Shown piece by piece: positions 15,604 to 24,961 of a DNA stretch of 64,000 nt; the first letter of the stretch is position 1; every line of letters starts with the position of its first letter. Under the pieces are notes generated by a model. That model saw only the letters and a program-made list of their open reading frames with translations. It had not been told where the DNA came from and searched no databases. The translations under genes were made by a program, and so were the position numbers. Source of the DNA: CAWJHE01 sp963842455 (GTDB lineage: Bacteria; Chloroflexota; Anaerolineae; Anaerolineales; UBA4823); assembly GCA_963842455.1 (NCBI GenBank), contig CAWJHE010000017.1, forward strand, positions 558,001 to 622,000, in the 5' to 3' direction.

Positions 15604-15773
15604 GAGTCTTACTCCTTTGCGTTAGTAGCTTCCGCTTCCCTCATTCCAATATGGCACTGCCGAGGCAGCACGCACCGCATGGTCAGGAAACGTGTAGGAT
15701 ATTAACCTCCTGAAGGAGGTTTTTGTGCATGGCACAACTTCTCCCGCTTTTGGCGGGAGCGGATGCAAGTATA
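15604..15773 (-). promoter_or_regulatory. rpsB leader with serial hairpins and -10 element
   Basis: A TATACT -10 is at 15773-15768 on the minus strand. The leader then contains consecutive hairpins: CTCCCGC/GCGGGAG, TTGTGC-CAT-GCACAA, AACCTCC-TTCA-GGAGGTT and CTGCC-TC-GGCAG. Finally AAGGAG lies before the ATG. Autoregulated rpsB leaders are known in several bacteria; the fold here looks organised, but I cannot assign it to a known class. Confidence 0.5.
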
Positions 15774-16119
15774 TCACAAGGAAAGCGGATTCGTCTAGTG
15801 AAAGATTTAAATTTGTTAGCCCAAAGTAGTAGAGTCCCCTTTAACCAAAGTTAAAATGTCCCCTTTGAAAGGGACACAAAAGTGGATGAACTACTGACAA
15901 TGAGCAAATAAGCTTATCGCACTTCGTGGGTCATGCAAAATGATCTATGCGACAGACTTTCAAAAAAGAAAAGCTCTGCGTTCTCTCTGCGGGCTCTGCG
16001 AGAGATCAAAAAAGAGATTGCCCGCTTGGATGTTATATAACAGCTTAAAGGCACGGCTTAACAAACCTGGTAGGATGCCTGGAAAATAACCATCTTTTTT
16101 CGCGGTAGAATCAGGCACA
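15774..16119. other. Intergenic region, no gene recognised
   Basis: Between the divergent rpsB and birA. It contains two copies of GTCCCCTTT (about 15835 and 15859), the second followed by its inverse AAAGGGAC, giving a small hairpin TCCCCTTTGAAAGGGA. These resemble ends of some insertion sequences, but no transposase remnant is present. No convincing open frame or RNA gene was seen. Confidence 0.5.
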
Positions 16120-16944
16120 ATGATTGACCCAAATTGGAACCAGGCTAGATTGGAATCTGTTCTTGCAGGTTTGCCTTTAGGCTGGGTGCGATATTTTTCA
16201 TCCACAACATCAACCAATGATGTGGCTGCCAGGCTGGCAGGTGAAGGTGCACCAGATCTTTCACTGATTGTTGCAGGTGAACAAACCGCCGGCAAAGGCA
16301 GGATGGGACGTAAATGGTTTTCGCCACCCGATGCTTGCATAGCCTTCAGCCTGGCATTGAAAGCGCCGCTGGACACCAAAGGGTCAGCGGATGTTAATAA
16401 TTTATTGCTCAGGTACACAGCCCTGGGTGCGTTGGCGGTTTGTGATGCTCTTGAAACCCACTACAAACTTGCGACCGAGATCAAATGGCCCAATGATGTA
16501 CTCCTTGAAAACCGCAAAGTCTGCGGTATCCTGGCAGAATCTCATTGGCTGGGAAATAAATTGGAATCGATTATCTTAGGAGTTGGAATCAACATCCACT
16601 CAAAAGCACTGCCTCAAATAGATGAGTTTTTATTTCCGGCAACATGTGTTCAAGACCATGTCGGCGAGAATATATCCCGTCCTGAATTATTAAAACAGGT
16701 TTTAAGTAAACTCGTACTTTGGCGATCTCAAATTGAATCCCCTGCTTTCATCCAGGCCTGGGAAAAACGCCTGGCATTCCAGCAGGAATGGGTGAACATT
16801 GTTGCTGAACCAGGCGGATCAATAAACCAAACGATCGCCGGGAAGATCACCGGCTTGGATTCAGATGGCCGCTTGATCCTGCAAGATCAACACGGCGAAT
16901 CCTTAACCATCGATTATGGAGAGCTGCGATTAAGACCAAAGTAA
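16120..16944 (+). CDS. birA: Biotin-[acetyl-CoA carboxylase] ligase, class I (no DNA-binding domain)
   Basis: A 274-residue biotin protein ligase: 'STTSTNDVAARLAGEG', the biotinyl-AMP loop 'EQTAGKGRMGRKWFSP' and 'EIKWPNDVLLENRKVCGILAE'. The C-terminal 'TGLDSDGRLILQ' SH3-like domain is also present. It attaches biotin to carboxylase carrier proteins. The N terminus starts directly with the catalytic domain, so unlike E. coli BirA it has no winged helix and should not be a repressor. It is followed 11 bp later by a small membrane-protein gene. Confidence 0.93.
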   Translation: MIDPNWNQARLESVLAGLPLGWVRYFSSTTSTNDVAARLAGEGAPDLSLIVAGEQTAGKGRMGRKWFSPPDACIAFSLALKAPLDTKGSADVNNLLLRYTALGALAVCDALETHYKLATEIKWPNDVLLENRKVCGILAESHWLGNKLESIILGVGINIHSKALPQIDEFLFPATCVQDHVGENISRPELLKQVLSKLVLWRSQIESPAFIQAWEKRLAFQQEWVNIVAEPGGSINQTIAGKITGLDSDGRLILQDQHGESLTIDYGELRLRPK

Positions 16945-16955
16945 AGGATGAACTT

Positions 16956-17183
16956 ATGTTAGACGATTTTAGAGAGCAAGCTAAAGCATCTTTTCTAGAA
17001 GAACCAGAACTGGATGAAAAATTCCCAGAGGAGACTGATAAATCCACCTCTGGGAAAAAGTTCTTGGGTCTATCACCAGCGCAACGCTTATTGGTTGCTC
17101 TGATGTTGCTGTGCCTTACTTGCCTGGTCGGCTCCCTGCTTTTACTGGTAACAGAAAAAAGCGTACCACCATTTCTGTTTTAA
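16956..17183 (+). CDS. Small single-pass membrane protein of unknown function
   Basis: A 75-residue protein with a charged N-terminal half (many Glu/Asp/Lys, residues 1-40) and one hydrophobic helix at about 44-66 (LLVALMLLCLTCLVGSLLLLV). AAGGATG precedes the ATG at good spacing, and the gene lies 11 bp after birA. No family is recognised. It is convergent with gyrA. Confidence 0.65.
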   Translation: MLDDFREQAKASFLEEPELDEKFPEETDKSTSGKKFLGLSPAQRLLVALMLLCLTCLVGSLLLLVTEKSVPPFLF

Positions 17184-17212
17184 ACCAATCCATAAATCGA
17201 GTGATTGATCTC

Positions 17213-19697
17213 CTAAACCTGGCCGTTCTCTTCTGAAGCAGCCCCAACCCTGCGCAGATCAGCAAAGGCAACCCGGGCAAGCGAGGCAACACTATCCCCT
17301 TCTGTCATCTTCATAATGGAAACTCCTCGAGTTGCACGCCCAGTTTGTGAAATACTCTTCACTTTCGTCCTCAGCACCACACCATTCGAAGAAATAATCG
17401 TCAGGTCATCCGCTTCCTGGACCACTCGGGCAGATGTAACCAGCCCAATTTTCCGCAACGCCTTCTTATCAATCGTCTGAACACCAGCAATCGCCCGGTT
17501 CTTGGTTGGATAATCCGACAACGAAGTGCGTTTACCGTATCCTTGGCTAGTGATCACCAACAGGTCTGCTTCAGGTTCAACCACCTCCATGCTGGTTAGA
17601 TGATCACCTTTTCTCAGCTTGATAGCTGTCACACCAGCCGCACTGCGTCCCATCACCCGCACCTGATCCTCCGGATAACGCAAGGCTTGTCCCTGCTCTG
17701 TAACCAGAATCAGCTCGTCTTGTCCGTGCGTCAGACGGGCCCAGCCCAACTCGTCTCCATCGCCGAGGTTGATGGCAATCAATCCTGAAGGTCTCACCGA
17801 GGCAAAATCGCTCAGGGAAACGCGTTTGATCTTCCCATTGCGAGTGGCCATGACACAATAATTGCCCTCATCAAAGCGAGGTACTGCCAGGGCAGCCGTC
17901 ACCGTCTCTCCTGCATCGAGAGACAAAATATTCACCATCGGAACTCCTTTAGCCGACCGGTCGGCATCTGGAATCTGGTATGCTTTTTCCGAGTAAACTT
18001 TTCCTCGATCGGAGAAGAACAACACGGTATCGAGGGTGCGCGCCGGAATTAACATCATCACCTCATCTTCTGCTTTGGTGGAATGTCCGGTCACACCGCG
18101 TCCGCCCCGGATCTGAGCGCGGAATGCAGTCGCCGCCACTCTTTTTACATATCCGCGTTGGGTGATGCTTATCAAAACAAATTCGTCTTGCACCAGGTCT
18201 TCTTCCCGGAAATCCTCACTGGCTTCGTGGGCAATCCGAGTTCGGCGTTCATCGCCGTATTTTTCACGAATCTCGCTCAGATCATCACGAATGACCTGTA
18301 AAATTTTCTTTGGGCTGGCCAACAAATCTTCCAGGAAAGAAATCCTCGCCTGGATTTGATTATATTCATCTTCAATCTTCTGCTGTTCCAGAGCCGCCAG
18401 GCGGCGCAACTGCATGTCCAGAATGGCTTGCGCCTGTCGTTCGCTCAGATTAAAACGCTCGATCAAACGCCCTTTCGCTGTTTCAACATCCGGAGATTGG
18501 CGAATAGTTTGAATCACATCATCCAAGAATTTTAAGGGCAATCAATAATCCTTCTAGAATATGCGCTCGATCTCTGGCTTTATTAAGTTCATACTGCGAG
18601 CGCCGGGTAATCACTTCCAGACGGTGTTCGATAAAGATTTGCAAAGCGCGCTTCAGCGAAATTAAGCGTGGTTCACCATCCACCAATGCCAGTAATTGAA
18701 CGCCAAATGTTGACTGGAGCGAAGTAAATTTGTAAAGCTGATTCAAAACTTTTTTGGGTTGTGCGCCGCGGCGCAATTCGATCACAATACTCATACCACG
18801 CCGGTCGGATTCATCCCGTAAATCAGAAATATCTTCCAGCCTACCGCTGCGGGCCAATTCTGCAATCCGTTCAAGTAAACCGGATTTTCCCAATTGATAG
18901 GGTATTTCTGTAACCACAATCCGGTGGCGATTGCTGCCCATCTCTTCAATATGCGCCAGTCCACGCACCACGATACGCCCGCGCCCTGTACTGTATGCCT
19001 GCAGAATTCCTTCTGAGCCAACGATCATTCCTCCAGTCGGAAAGTCTGGGCCAGGAACACGCTTCAGCAGCTCTTCAATTGGGATTTCGTCCATCCGATC
19101 ATAATGATCGATAATATATTGAATCGCATCAACCAATTCCCTTAAATTGTGCGGGGGTATATTCGTCGCCATACCAACTGCAATACCCGAAGAGCCGTTC
19201 AACAGCAAATTGGGGAGCCGTGCTGGTAAAACGATTGGCTCCTGTAGCGAACCGTCAAAATTATCCGAAAAATCGACCGTTTCTTTATCAATATCGGTCA
19301 GCAATTCTTCAGCCATACTGGCCAGGCGAGCTTCGGTATACCGCATGGCCGCCGGAGCATCACCGTCAATCGAACCAAAGTTTCCCTGGCCATCGACCAG
19401 CATATAACGCATGGAGAAATCCTGGGCCATACGTGCCATAGATTCATAGACTGCAGAGTCGCCATGCGGGTGATACTTACCCAATACCTCACCAACGATT
19501 CTGGCCGATTTCTTAAAGGCAGTGTTGGAACGGATGCCCATGTCGTACATGGCATAAAGGATACGACGGTGAACGGGTTTTAGCCCATCACGAGCATCAG
19601 GGATTGCCCGCGCCACGATAACACTCATGGCATAATCCAAATACGCAGAGCGCATTTGATCGTCGATATTTACTTGTTGAACAGAACCAATTTCCAT
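17213..19697 (-). CDS. gyrA: DNA gyrase subunit A, interrupted by a single-base frameshift
   Basis: Two abutting frames together make one GyrA. The first contains 'DYAMSVIVARAIPDARDGLKPVHRRILY', the quinolone region 'GKYHPHGDSAVYES' and the catalytic tyrosine in AAMRYTEARLA. The second has the coiled-coil 'NLSERQAQAILDMQLRRLAALE' and a C-terminal beta-pinwheel with the GyrA box QIRGGRG. The break is at 18530-18533: reading GCC CTT AAAA TTC TTG GAT, one extra A separates 'GLLIALK' from 'FLDDVIQTIR'. Deleting one A restores the family sequence. As gyrA is essential, this is an assembly error, a recent mutation, or +1 frameshifting. The start at 19697 is chosen by similarity; MFKNLGKF at 19721 is an alternative. 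Confidence 0.9.
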
Positions 19698-19724
19698 AAA
19701 TTTTCCCAAGTTTTTGAACATTGA

Positions 19725-19759
19725 AAAGGCTGTGCGCAATGCGCACAGCCTTTAATTAT
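19725..19759 (-). promoter_or_regulatory. gyrA -10 element and 13-bp palindrome at transcript start
   Basis: A perfect TATAAT (19759-19754 on the minus strand) is followed directly by AAAGGCTGTGCGC-ATT-GCGCACAGCCTTT (19753-19725), a perfect 13-bp inverted repeat covering the predicted transcription start and leader. No clear -35 is seen. It could be an operator or a protective 5' hairpin. Confidence 0.55.
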
Positions 19760-19803
19760 ACCTCATTCAGCCTAAAAGCAGCCCGCCCACTGTGGGCGAA
19801 AAG

Positions 19804-21237
19804 CTAACGATCCATCAAATACTGGTCAATCGCTTTCGCTGCGTTGCGGCCAGCCACCATGGCAGTTACAACCAATGAAGGTCCGGTGACATCATCACCA
19901 CCTGCATAGACGCCTGGACGAGTTGTAGCTCCAGTACCTGTATCAGCAACGATCAAACCCCATTTGTGGGTTTTTAGGTCGGGTGTGGACTCTCCAATGA
20001 TCGGATCGGGCCAGTAACCCAGGGCCAGGACAGCAGAATCAGCTTCGACAATGAAGTTCGAACCTTCAACGGGCACCGGCTTTCGACGTCCTTTATGATC
20101 CGGCTCACCCAATTCCATACGGATGCACTCCACTTGCGCCAGGCGTCCATCTTCGCCAGCGATAAACTTCACAGGCTGAGTCAGAAACTGATAGTTTGCC
20201 CCTTCTTCCCTGGCTAACTCACGGTCGTGCTTTCCACCGGGCATTTCCTTCTCGGTGCGCCTGTATAAACAGGTTACTTCTTCAGCGCCCATACGCAGCG
20301 CTGTACGCAGACAATCAGAAGCGGTGTCACCGCCGCCAATCACCACCACTTTCTTACCAATCTGCGGTCGAGATTGTAACACCTCGGGCAGCAGCTCATC
20401 ACACACATTGCAGCGCATCAGAAATTCCGTGGCTTTGTAAACGCCAGGTAAATCCTCGCCTGGCACTTCCATAGGAGCATCGATTTCAGCGCCAACACCC
20501 ACAAATACAGCTTCATATCCGTCAGCAAAGAGCTCATCAATCGTGCGATCTTTACCAATGTAGGTGCTAAATTCAAATTCAACACCAGCATTCTCTAAAT
20601 CTCCAACTCGGGCAAAAACCACTTCATTAGGTAGCTTGAAGCTGGGAATGCCATAAGTCAATAAGCCACCTGCAGCAGGTTTGGATTCAAAAACAGTGAT
20701 CTGGTATCCTTTTTGTACCAATTGCTCCGCACAAGCCAGACCGGCAGGACCCGCGCCCACTACAGCGACACGTTTTCCATTCGGGCGAACCTGAGGAACA
20801 CGAACGCCAGACATTTGGCGCTCATAATCTACAGCAAAGGCTTCCAAAGCTCCTGTTAATACCGGCTCAAAAGACTTGTTTAAGGAGCATGAACCCTGGC
20901 AAAGTTGTTCGTGAGGACACACACGTCCGCAGATTTCGGGCAATGAGCTAGTTTGGCGGTAAAGTTGGGCTGCCTCTAAGAATCGCCCTTGCTCAATCAG
21001 CCACATAGCAGATGGAATATCATTATGTGTTGGGCAGGCAAGCATACATGGCGCAGGATCAGGACACTGCACACATCGGGATGCTTCCAACATGGCCTGC
21101 TCTGCCGTCATGGGTATAACCACATCCGAAAAATCACACACCCTTTCCTCTGCCGGACGCGTTTGTATGTTTTGAGATACGGTTCGAGCACGAGCTTTTC
21201 GATCAATTGCTAAAAATTCTCCAGGTATTGTTCTCAT
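19804..21237 (-). CDS. GltD-like NAD(P)H-dependent oxidoreductase (glutamate synthase small-subunit family)
   Basis: A 477-residue flavoprotein of the GltD/NfnB type. N-terminal cysteine clusters for [4Fe-4S] centres (SRCVQCPDPAPCMLACPTH and GRVCPHEQLCQGSC, about 53-120) are followed by an FAD-binding motif VVGAGPAGLACAEQL (about 160). An NAD(P)-binding motif VVVIGGGDTASDCLRTALRMG is at about 295, and a second FAD motif 'GVYAGGDDVTGPSLV' is near the end. It may feed electrons to glutamate synthase or to another dehydrogenase; no gltB is in the window. AGGAG precedes the start. It lies upstream of gyrA on the same strand. Confidence 0.85.
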   Translation of the reverse strand: MRTIPGEFLAIDRKARARTVSQNIQTRPAEERVCDFSDVVIPMTAEQAMLEASRCVQCPDPAPCMLACPTHNDIPSAMWLIEQGRFLEAAQLYRQTSSLPEICGRVCPHEQLCQGSCSLNKSFEPVLTGALEAFAVDYERQMSGVRVPQVRPNGKRVAVVGAGPAGLACAEQLVQKGYQITVFESKPAAGGLLTYGIPSFKLPNEVVFARVGDLENAGVEFEFSTYIGKDRTIDELFADGYEAVFVGVGAEIDAPMEVPGEDLPGVYKATEFLMRCNVCDELLPEVLQSRPQIGKKVVVIGGGDTASDCLRTALRMGAEEVTCLYRRTEKEMPGGKHDRELAREEGANYQFLTQPVKFIAGEDGRLAQVECIRMELGEPDHKGRRKPVPVEGSNFIVEADSAVLALGYWPDPIIGESTPDLKTHKWGLIVADTGTGATTRPGVYAGGDDVTGPSLVVTAMVAGRNAAKAIDQYLMDR

Positions 21238-21334
21238 TATTGTTTACTCCTAAGCAACCATCAAGAAAAAAAACCAACGATAAGATAATAACGAGTAAAG
21301 TGGTTTAATTTTAGTCTCTATTGTCATATTTTTT

Positions 21335-21350
21335 CGTGACGGTTGTCACT
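21335..21350. promoter_or_regulatory. CRP/FNR-like palindrome upstream of the MacAB-like operon
   Basis: CGTGA-CGGTTG-TCACT: GTGA-N6-TCAC, the half-site spacing of CRP-family regulators. It lies in the 298-bp divergent region between the GltD-like gene and the efflux operon. That region otherwise contains no gene that I can see. A similar site lies upstream of nrfH, and a weaker one upstream of the cNMP-binding gene. Confidence 0.4.
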
Positions 21351-21535
21351 AATTACATCATCCCCACAGTGGATAACATGAAACAGGACTGCCGCAACCT
21401 TTTCTAATTGAATTCTGATCACTGCAATACGGCTTTAGGGTAAAATAGGAGGTTGGCGGGTAAAAAGATTACCTCCTTCTTCAAAATCAAAAACGAGCTG
21501 GATAAGAGCTCAATTTATGAAACAAGAGTGCATCT

Positions 21536-22894
21536 ATGAAACGTGTTAGAAATATTATCATCATCCTCCTTGTGCTAGCTGCTGCAGCCTACGCATTTTA
21601 CCTGTGGCAAACAAACCAAGCCAAAGCTCAGGTATCTAATTACCAACTGGTCACAGTAGACCGCGGTGACCTGACCGCCCAAATCGGTGCTACCGGCGTG
21701 GTGCGTTCAAACCAGAGTGCTTTGTTGACCTGGCAAACAACCGGCATTATTAGTGAATTAATGGTCAAAACCGGGCAGGATGTGGAAGCTGGCCAGGAAT
21801 TGGCCACGATCACACAAACATCCTTACCGCAGAATGTGATCCTGGCAAAAGCAGAACTAGCCAATTCGGAACAAGCCTTAGAAAATCTGAGTTTAAACGC
21901 TGAGCTCGCCAAAGTAAAAGCGATGCAAGACATTGTGACATTCGAGCAAGCCGTGCGGGATGCCCAATATATCCTGGATAATTTTATTACGCCAACTGAG
22001 CAGCAAGGTCTGTCAGCAGTCGAAGCCGTTGAAAAATTTAAAATTGAGCTAGATGAAGCACGCCTGGCTTTTGAGCCGTATAAGTTTTTTCCATCTTCCG
22101 ACTCGACCCGCCAAAATTTGAAGGAAGACCTTGACAGCGCCCAAAGCAGCTATAACGCCGCTGTTAAACGACTGAAGTATGAATTCAATCTGGAGGTTGC
22201 CCAGGCAAACCTCTCAAAAGCACAACAGGATTACTACAAATGGGAAAACGGACCAGATCCTCGTGATATTGACGCCGTCGAGGCGCGCATAGAAGCTGCT
22301 CAGGCCACGCTAGACCTGGCCCACTTGACCGCTCCTTTCGCAGGCACGATCACGGGTGTAAGCATCAAACCTGGCGATAAGATCGGACCAGGTTCTATAG
22401 CTTTTCAAGTCGACGATCTTTCGAGTTTGCTGGTCGACGTGCGTGTTTCAGAAGTCGATATTAACCGCATCAAGCTTGACCAAGAAGCCAGTATATCATT
22501 TGATGCAATTCTCTCCAAAGTTTATCAGGGAATTGTTACAGAAGTAGACCGGGTTGGCACCTCAACACAGGGTGTGGTTGATTTTATTGTCACCATTGAG
22601 TTATCCGATGCAGATGAAAATGTAAAACCGGGCATGACAGCAGCAGTCAATATCGTAGTCAACCAACTGAAGGATGTCCTTCTAGTGCCCAATCGGGCAG
22701 TGCGCGTCAAGGATGGTGAACGTGTGGTTTACATACTCCAAGACAACCAACCTACCGCTGTGGTGATCAGGCTAGGCGCTTCCTCCGACACAATGAGCGA
22801 GGTCTTAGACAGCGATCTAAAAATTGGTGATCAAATCATCCTTAACCCACCGCTGGAATTTGAAGGCGGCGGTCCGCCACCTTTTGTGCGTTAG
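21536..22894 (+). CDS. HlyD/MacA-like efflux adaptor protein
   Basis: A 452-residue membrane-fusion protein with an N-terminal membrane anchor (residues 5-24), a biotinyl-lipoyl-like half motif, and a long alpha-helical hairpin (about 100-240, Ala/Glu/Lys-rich coiled coil). The second lipoyl half 'LTAPFAGTITGVSIKPGDKIGPG' and beta-barrel domains follow. It bridges the inner-membrane ABC exporter encoded by the next two genes. In an organism without a typical outer membrane it would act at the cell envelope surface. The cargo cannot be told from sequence. Confidence 0.88.
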   Translation: MKRVRNIIIILLVLAAAAYAFYLWQTNQAKAQVSNYQLVTVDRGDLTAQIGATGVVRSNQSALLTWQTTGIISELMVKTGQDVEAGQELATITQTSLPQNVILAKAELANSEQALENLSLNAELAKVKAMQDIVTFEQAVRDAQYILDNFITPTEQQGLSAVEAVEKFKIELDEARLAFEPYKFFPSSDSTRQNLKEDLDSAQSSYNAAVKRLKYEFNLEVAQANLSKAQQDYYKWENGPDPRDIDAVEARIEAAQATLDLAHLTAPFAGTITGVSIKPGDKIGPGSIAFQVDDLSSLLVDVRVSEVDINRIKLDQEASISFDAILSKVYQGIVTEVDRVGTSTQGVVDFIVTIELSDADENVKPGMTAAVNIVVNQLKDVLLVPNRAVRVKDGERVVYILQDNQPTAVVIRLGASSDTMSEVLDSDLKIGDQIILNPPLEFEGGGPPPFVR

Positions 22895-22902
22895 AGGAAT
22901 CT

Positions 22903-23586
22903 ATGGAACAAAATTGGGTCATCGAGGCCTACAACCTGACCAAGGTCTATAAAATGGGCGAAGTGGAAGTACACGCTTTACGAGGGCTCTCCATGAAAGT
23001 TGCCCGAGGCGAAGTCGTTGCTCTTATGGGGCCCTCAGGTTCGGGAAAATCTACCCTGATGAACATCATCGGCTGCCTGGACCACCCGACCGAAGGTAAA
23101 TATATTCTGGATGGAGAAATCGTTTCTGACTTAAAAGATGACCAATTGGCATCCATTCGTAACAGGAAGGTTGGTTTTGTCTTCCAAAGCTTCAATCTGC
23201 TCCCCCGTGCTACTGCTTTGTCTAATGTTGAGTTACCCATGCGCTATGCAGGTATCAGCAGTGGTCGCAAAGAACTTGCCCGCCAGGCTCTCGATTCTGT
23301 AGGGTTGGGAGACAGGGTGAACCACCGTCCCAATGAGCTTTCTGGTGGTCAACAGCAGCGGGTCGCCATTGCCAGAGCCTTGGTCAACGATCCAGCCATC
23401 ATCCTGGCAGATGAGCCTACTGGCAACCTGGATTCCAAATCAGGTGAAGAAATCATGCAGTTACTCCTGAATTTGAACACAGAACGGGGGACGACACTGC
23501 TCATTGTAACGCATGACCCTGATGTGGCTGCACGCACACAGCGTATCATCCACATTCGCGACGGCGTCGTCGAGGAAACCGCATGA
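22903..23586 (+). CDS. MacB/LolD-like ABC transporter ATP-binding protein
   Basis: A 227-residue ABC ATPase: Walker A GPSGSGKST (about 44-52), Q-loop 'VFQSFNLLPRATALSNVELP', signature LSGGQQQRVAIARAL and Walker B 'IILADEPTGNLDSKSG'. These match the MacB/LolD/FtsE-type mechanotransmission transporters. It pairs with the adaptor 8 bp upstream and overlaps the permease gene by 4 bases (ATGA). Confidence 0.93.
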   Translation: MEQNWVIEAYNLTKVYKMGEVEVHALRGLSMKVARGEVVALMGPSGSGKSTLMNIIGCLDHPTEGKYILDGEIVSDLKDDQLASIRNRKVGFVFQSFNLLPRATALSNVELPMRYAGISSGRKELARQALDSVGLGDRVNHRPNELSGGQQQRVAIARALVNDPAIILADEPTGNLDSKSGEEIMQLLLNLNTERGTTLLIVTHDPDVAARTQRIIHIRDGVVEETA

Positions 23587-24809
23587 AAATCTTACCCGCG
23601 ATTATCGAGGCCTTAGAAAGCCTTTCATCTAATAAACTACGTTCTGGCTTAACGATTATCGGTATTGTTATCGGCGTGGCTGCTGTGATTGCCATCGTTT
23701 CAATCGGACGCGGTGCAGAAAATACCATTACCGGTTCTATCCAGGGTATTGGAACCAACCTGTTATTCGTTTTTCGCGGCGGATCAGAAGAAGTGCGCAA
23801 CCCCCAGCCCTTAACCTTGGGAGATGCAGAAGCCATTGGTGATAGTTTCCAGGCGCCTTCTGTCGCAGGAGTAGCGCCAATGCTACGCGGACAGGCCAAG
23901 GTATCCGCAGCTGGTGAAACAACCACTACTCAGGTTGAAGGCGTCACTCCTCAATACAGCCCGGTTCGCAATTTAGGCGTCACAGAGGGTGAATTTATCA
24001 CCGAAGAACATATCTTAGGTGAAGCTTCGGTGGTCTTATTAGGCACCGAAGTGGCAGAAAAGCTTTTTGGACGCAGCGTAGGGCTGGTCGGCGAGACCGT
24101 TCGGGTTGAAGGACGACCATTTCGAGTTATCGGTGTACTGGAATCCAAAGGCGCATCTGGCTTTTCAAACGAAGATGATCGCATCATCATCCCAATGACA
24201 ACTGCACAGACACGCCTCATCCGTCGCTCAACGCGCGATCGGATTGATATGTTGATTGTGCAGGCTAGCAGTTCCGAAGTAGTCCCACAGGCTGCAGAAG
24301 AAATTTCTCAGATTCTGCGCACCCGCCACCGCACAGAAATCGGCGCCGATGATTTTACGGTACTTACACAACAAGACTTTTTGGCAACCGCTCAAACCAT
24401 CACAAATGTGTTGACCATTTTCCTGGGCGGCATAGCAGCCATTTCTCTCCTGGTTGGAGGAATTGGCATTATGAATATTATGCTGGTATCTGTTACGGAA
24501 CGCACGCGAGAAATCGGTTTAAGAAAAGCACTCGGTGCGCGCAGGATCGATATCCTGGTTCAATTTCTGACCGAATCATCCCTGCTCAGTATGTTTGGCG
24601 GATTAATCGGAATTGGTCTGGGCGCAGCTATTTCGTATGTTGTCGGTCAGATTGCGTTGGCCCAAAACACACCCATCAATCCTTCAATAGGATTGGATAC
24701 TGTTTTATTGGCTACATTGTTTTCAACCGCAGTCGGTCTTTTCTTCGGATTATATCCAGCCAACCGGGCTGCCAGCCTGGAACCGGTAGAGGCTTTGCGC
24801 TACGAATAA
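23583..24809 (+). CDS. MacB-like ABC transporter permease
   Basis: A 408-residue permease with the MacB topology: one helix near the N terminus (20-45), a large extracytoplasmic MacB_PCD domain (about 50-270), then three helices (about 280-305, 330-355, 370-395). 'GGIGIMNIMLVSVTERTREIGLRKALGA' is the conserved FtsX-family stretch that contacts the ATPase. It is the third gene of the adaptor-ATPase-permease operon. Likely substrates (macrolides, peptides, lipids or signalling peptides) cannot be told apart. Confidence 0.92.
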   Translation: MKILPAIIEALESLSSNKLRSGLTIIGIVIGVAAVIAIVSIGRGAENTITGSIQGIGTNLLFVFRGGSEEVRNPQPLTLGDAEAIGDSFQAPSVAGVAPMLRGQAKVSAAGETTTTQVEGVTPQYSPVRNLGVTEGEFITEEHILGEASVVLLGTEVAEKLFGRSVGLVGETVRVEGRPFRVIGVLESKGASGFSNEDDRIIIPMTTAQTRLIRRSTRDRIDMLIVQASSSEVVPQAAEEISQILRTRHRTEIGADDFTVLTQQDFLATAQTITNVLTIFLGGIAAISLLVGGIGIMNIMLVSVTERTREIGLRKALGARRIDILVQFLTESSLLSMFGGLIGIGLGAAISYVVGQIALAQNTPINPSIGLDTVLLATLFSTAVGLFFGLYPANRAASLEPVEALRYE

Positions 24810-24961
24810 TTCCCGATCTGGTACTTTTTTCCCCTTGCAATCAGCTAACAATCCCAGAATACGGGATTGATTTTCATCGTGCAGTCCTTTATACTTATCA
24901 GACAATAATTCTACGAATAATAGATCAACCATAATGGGGCTTACAATTTATGAGGGGTTGA

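Noticed and set aside
15695..15726. Plus-strand terminator (ACCTCC-TGAA-GGAGGT-TTTT)
   Set aside because: No plus-strand gene ends upstream of it; on the minus strand it is one of the rpsB leader hairpins.
15829..15880. Repeated GTCCCCTTT motifs as insertion-sequence ends
   Set aside because: No transposase remnant and no target duplication; too short to support a mobile element.
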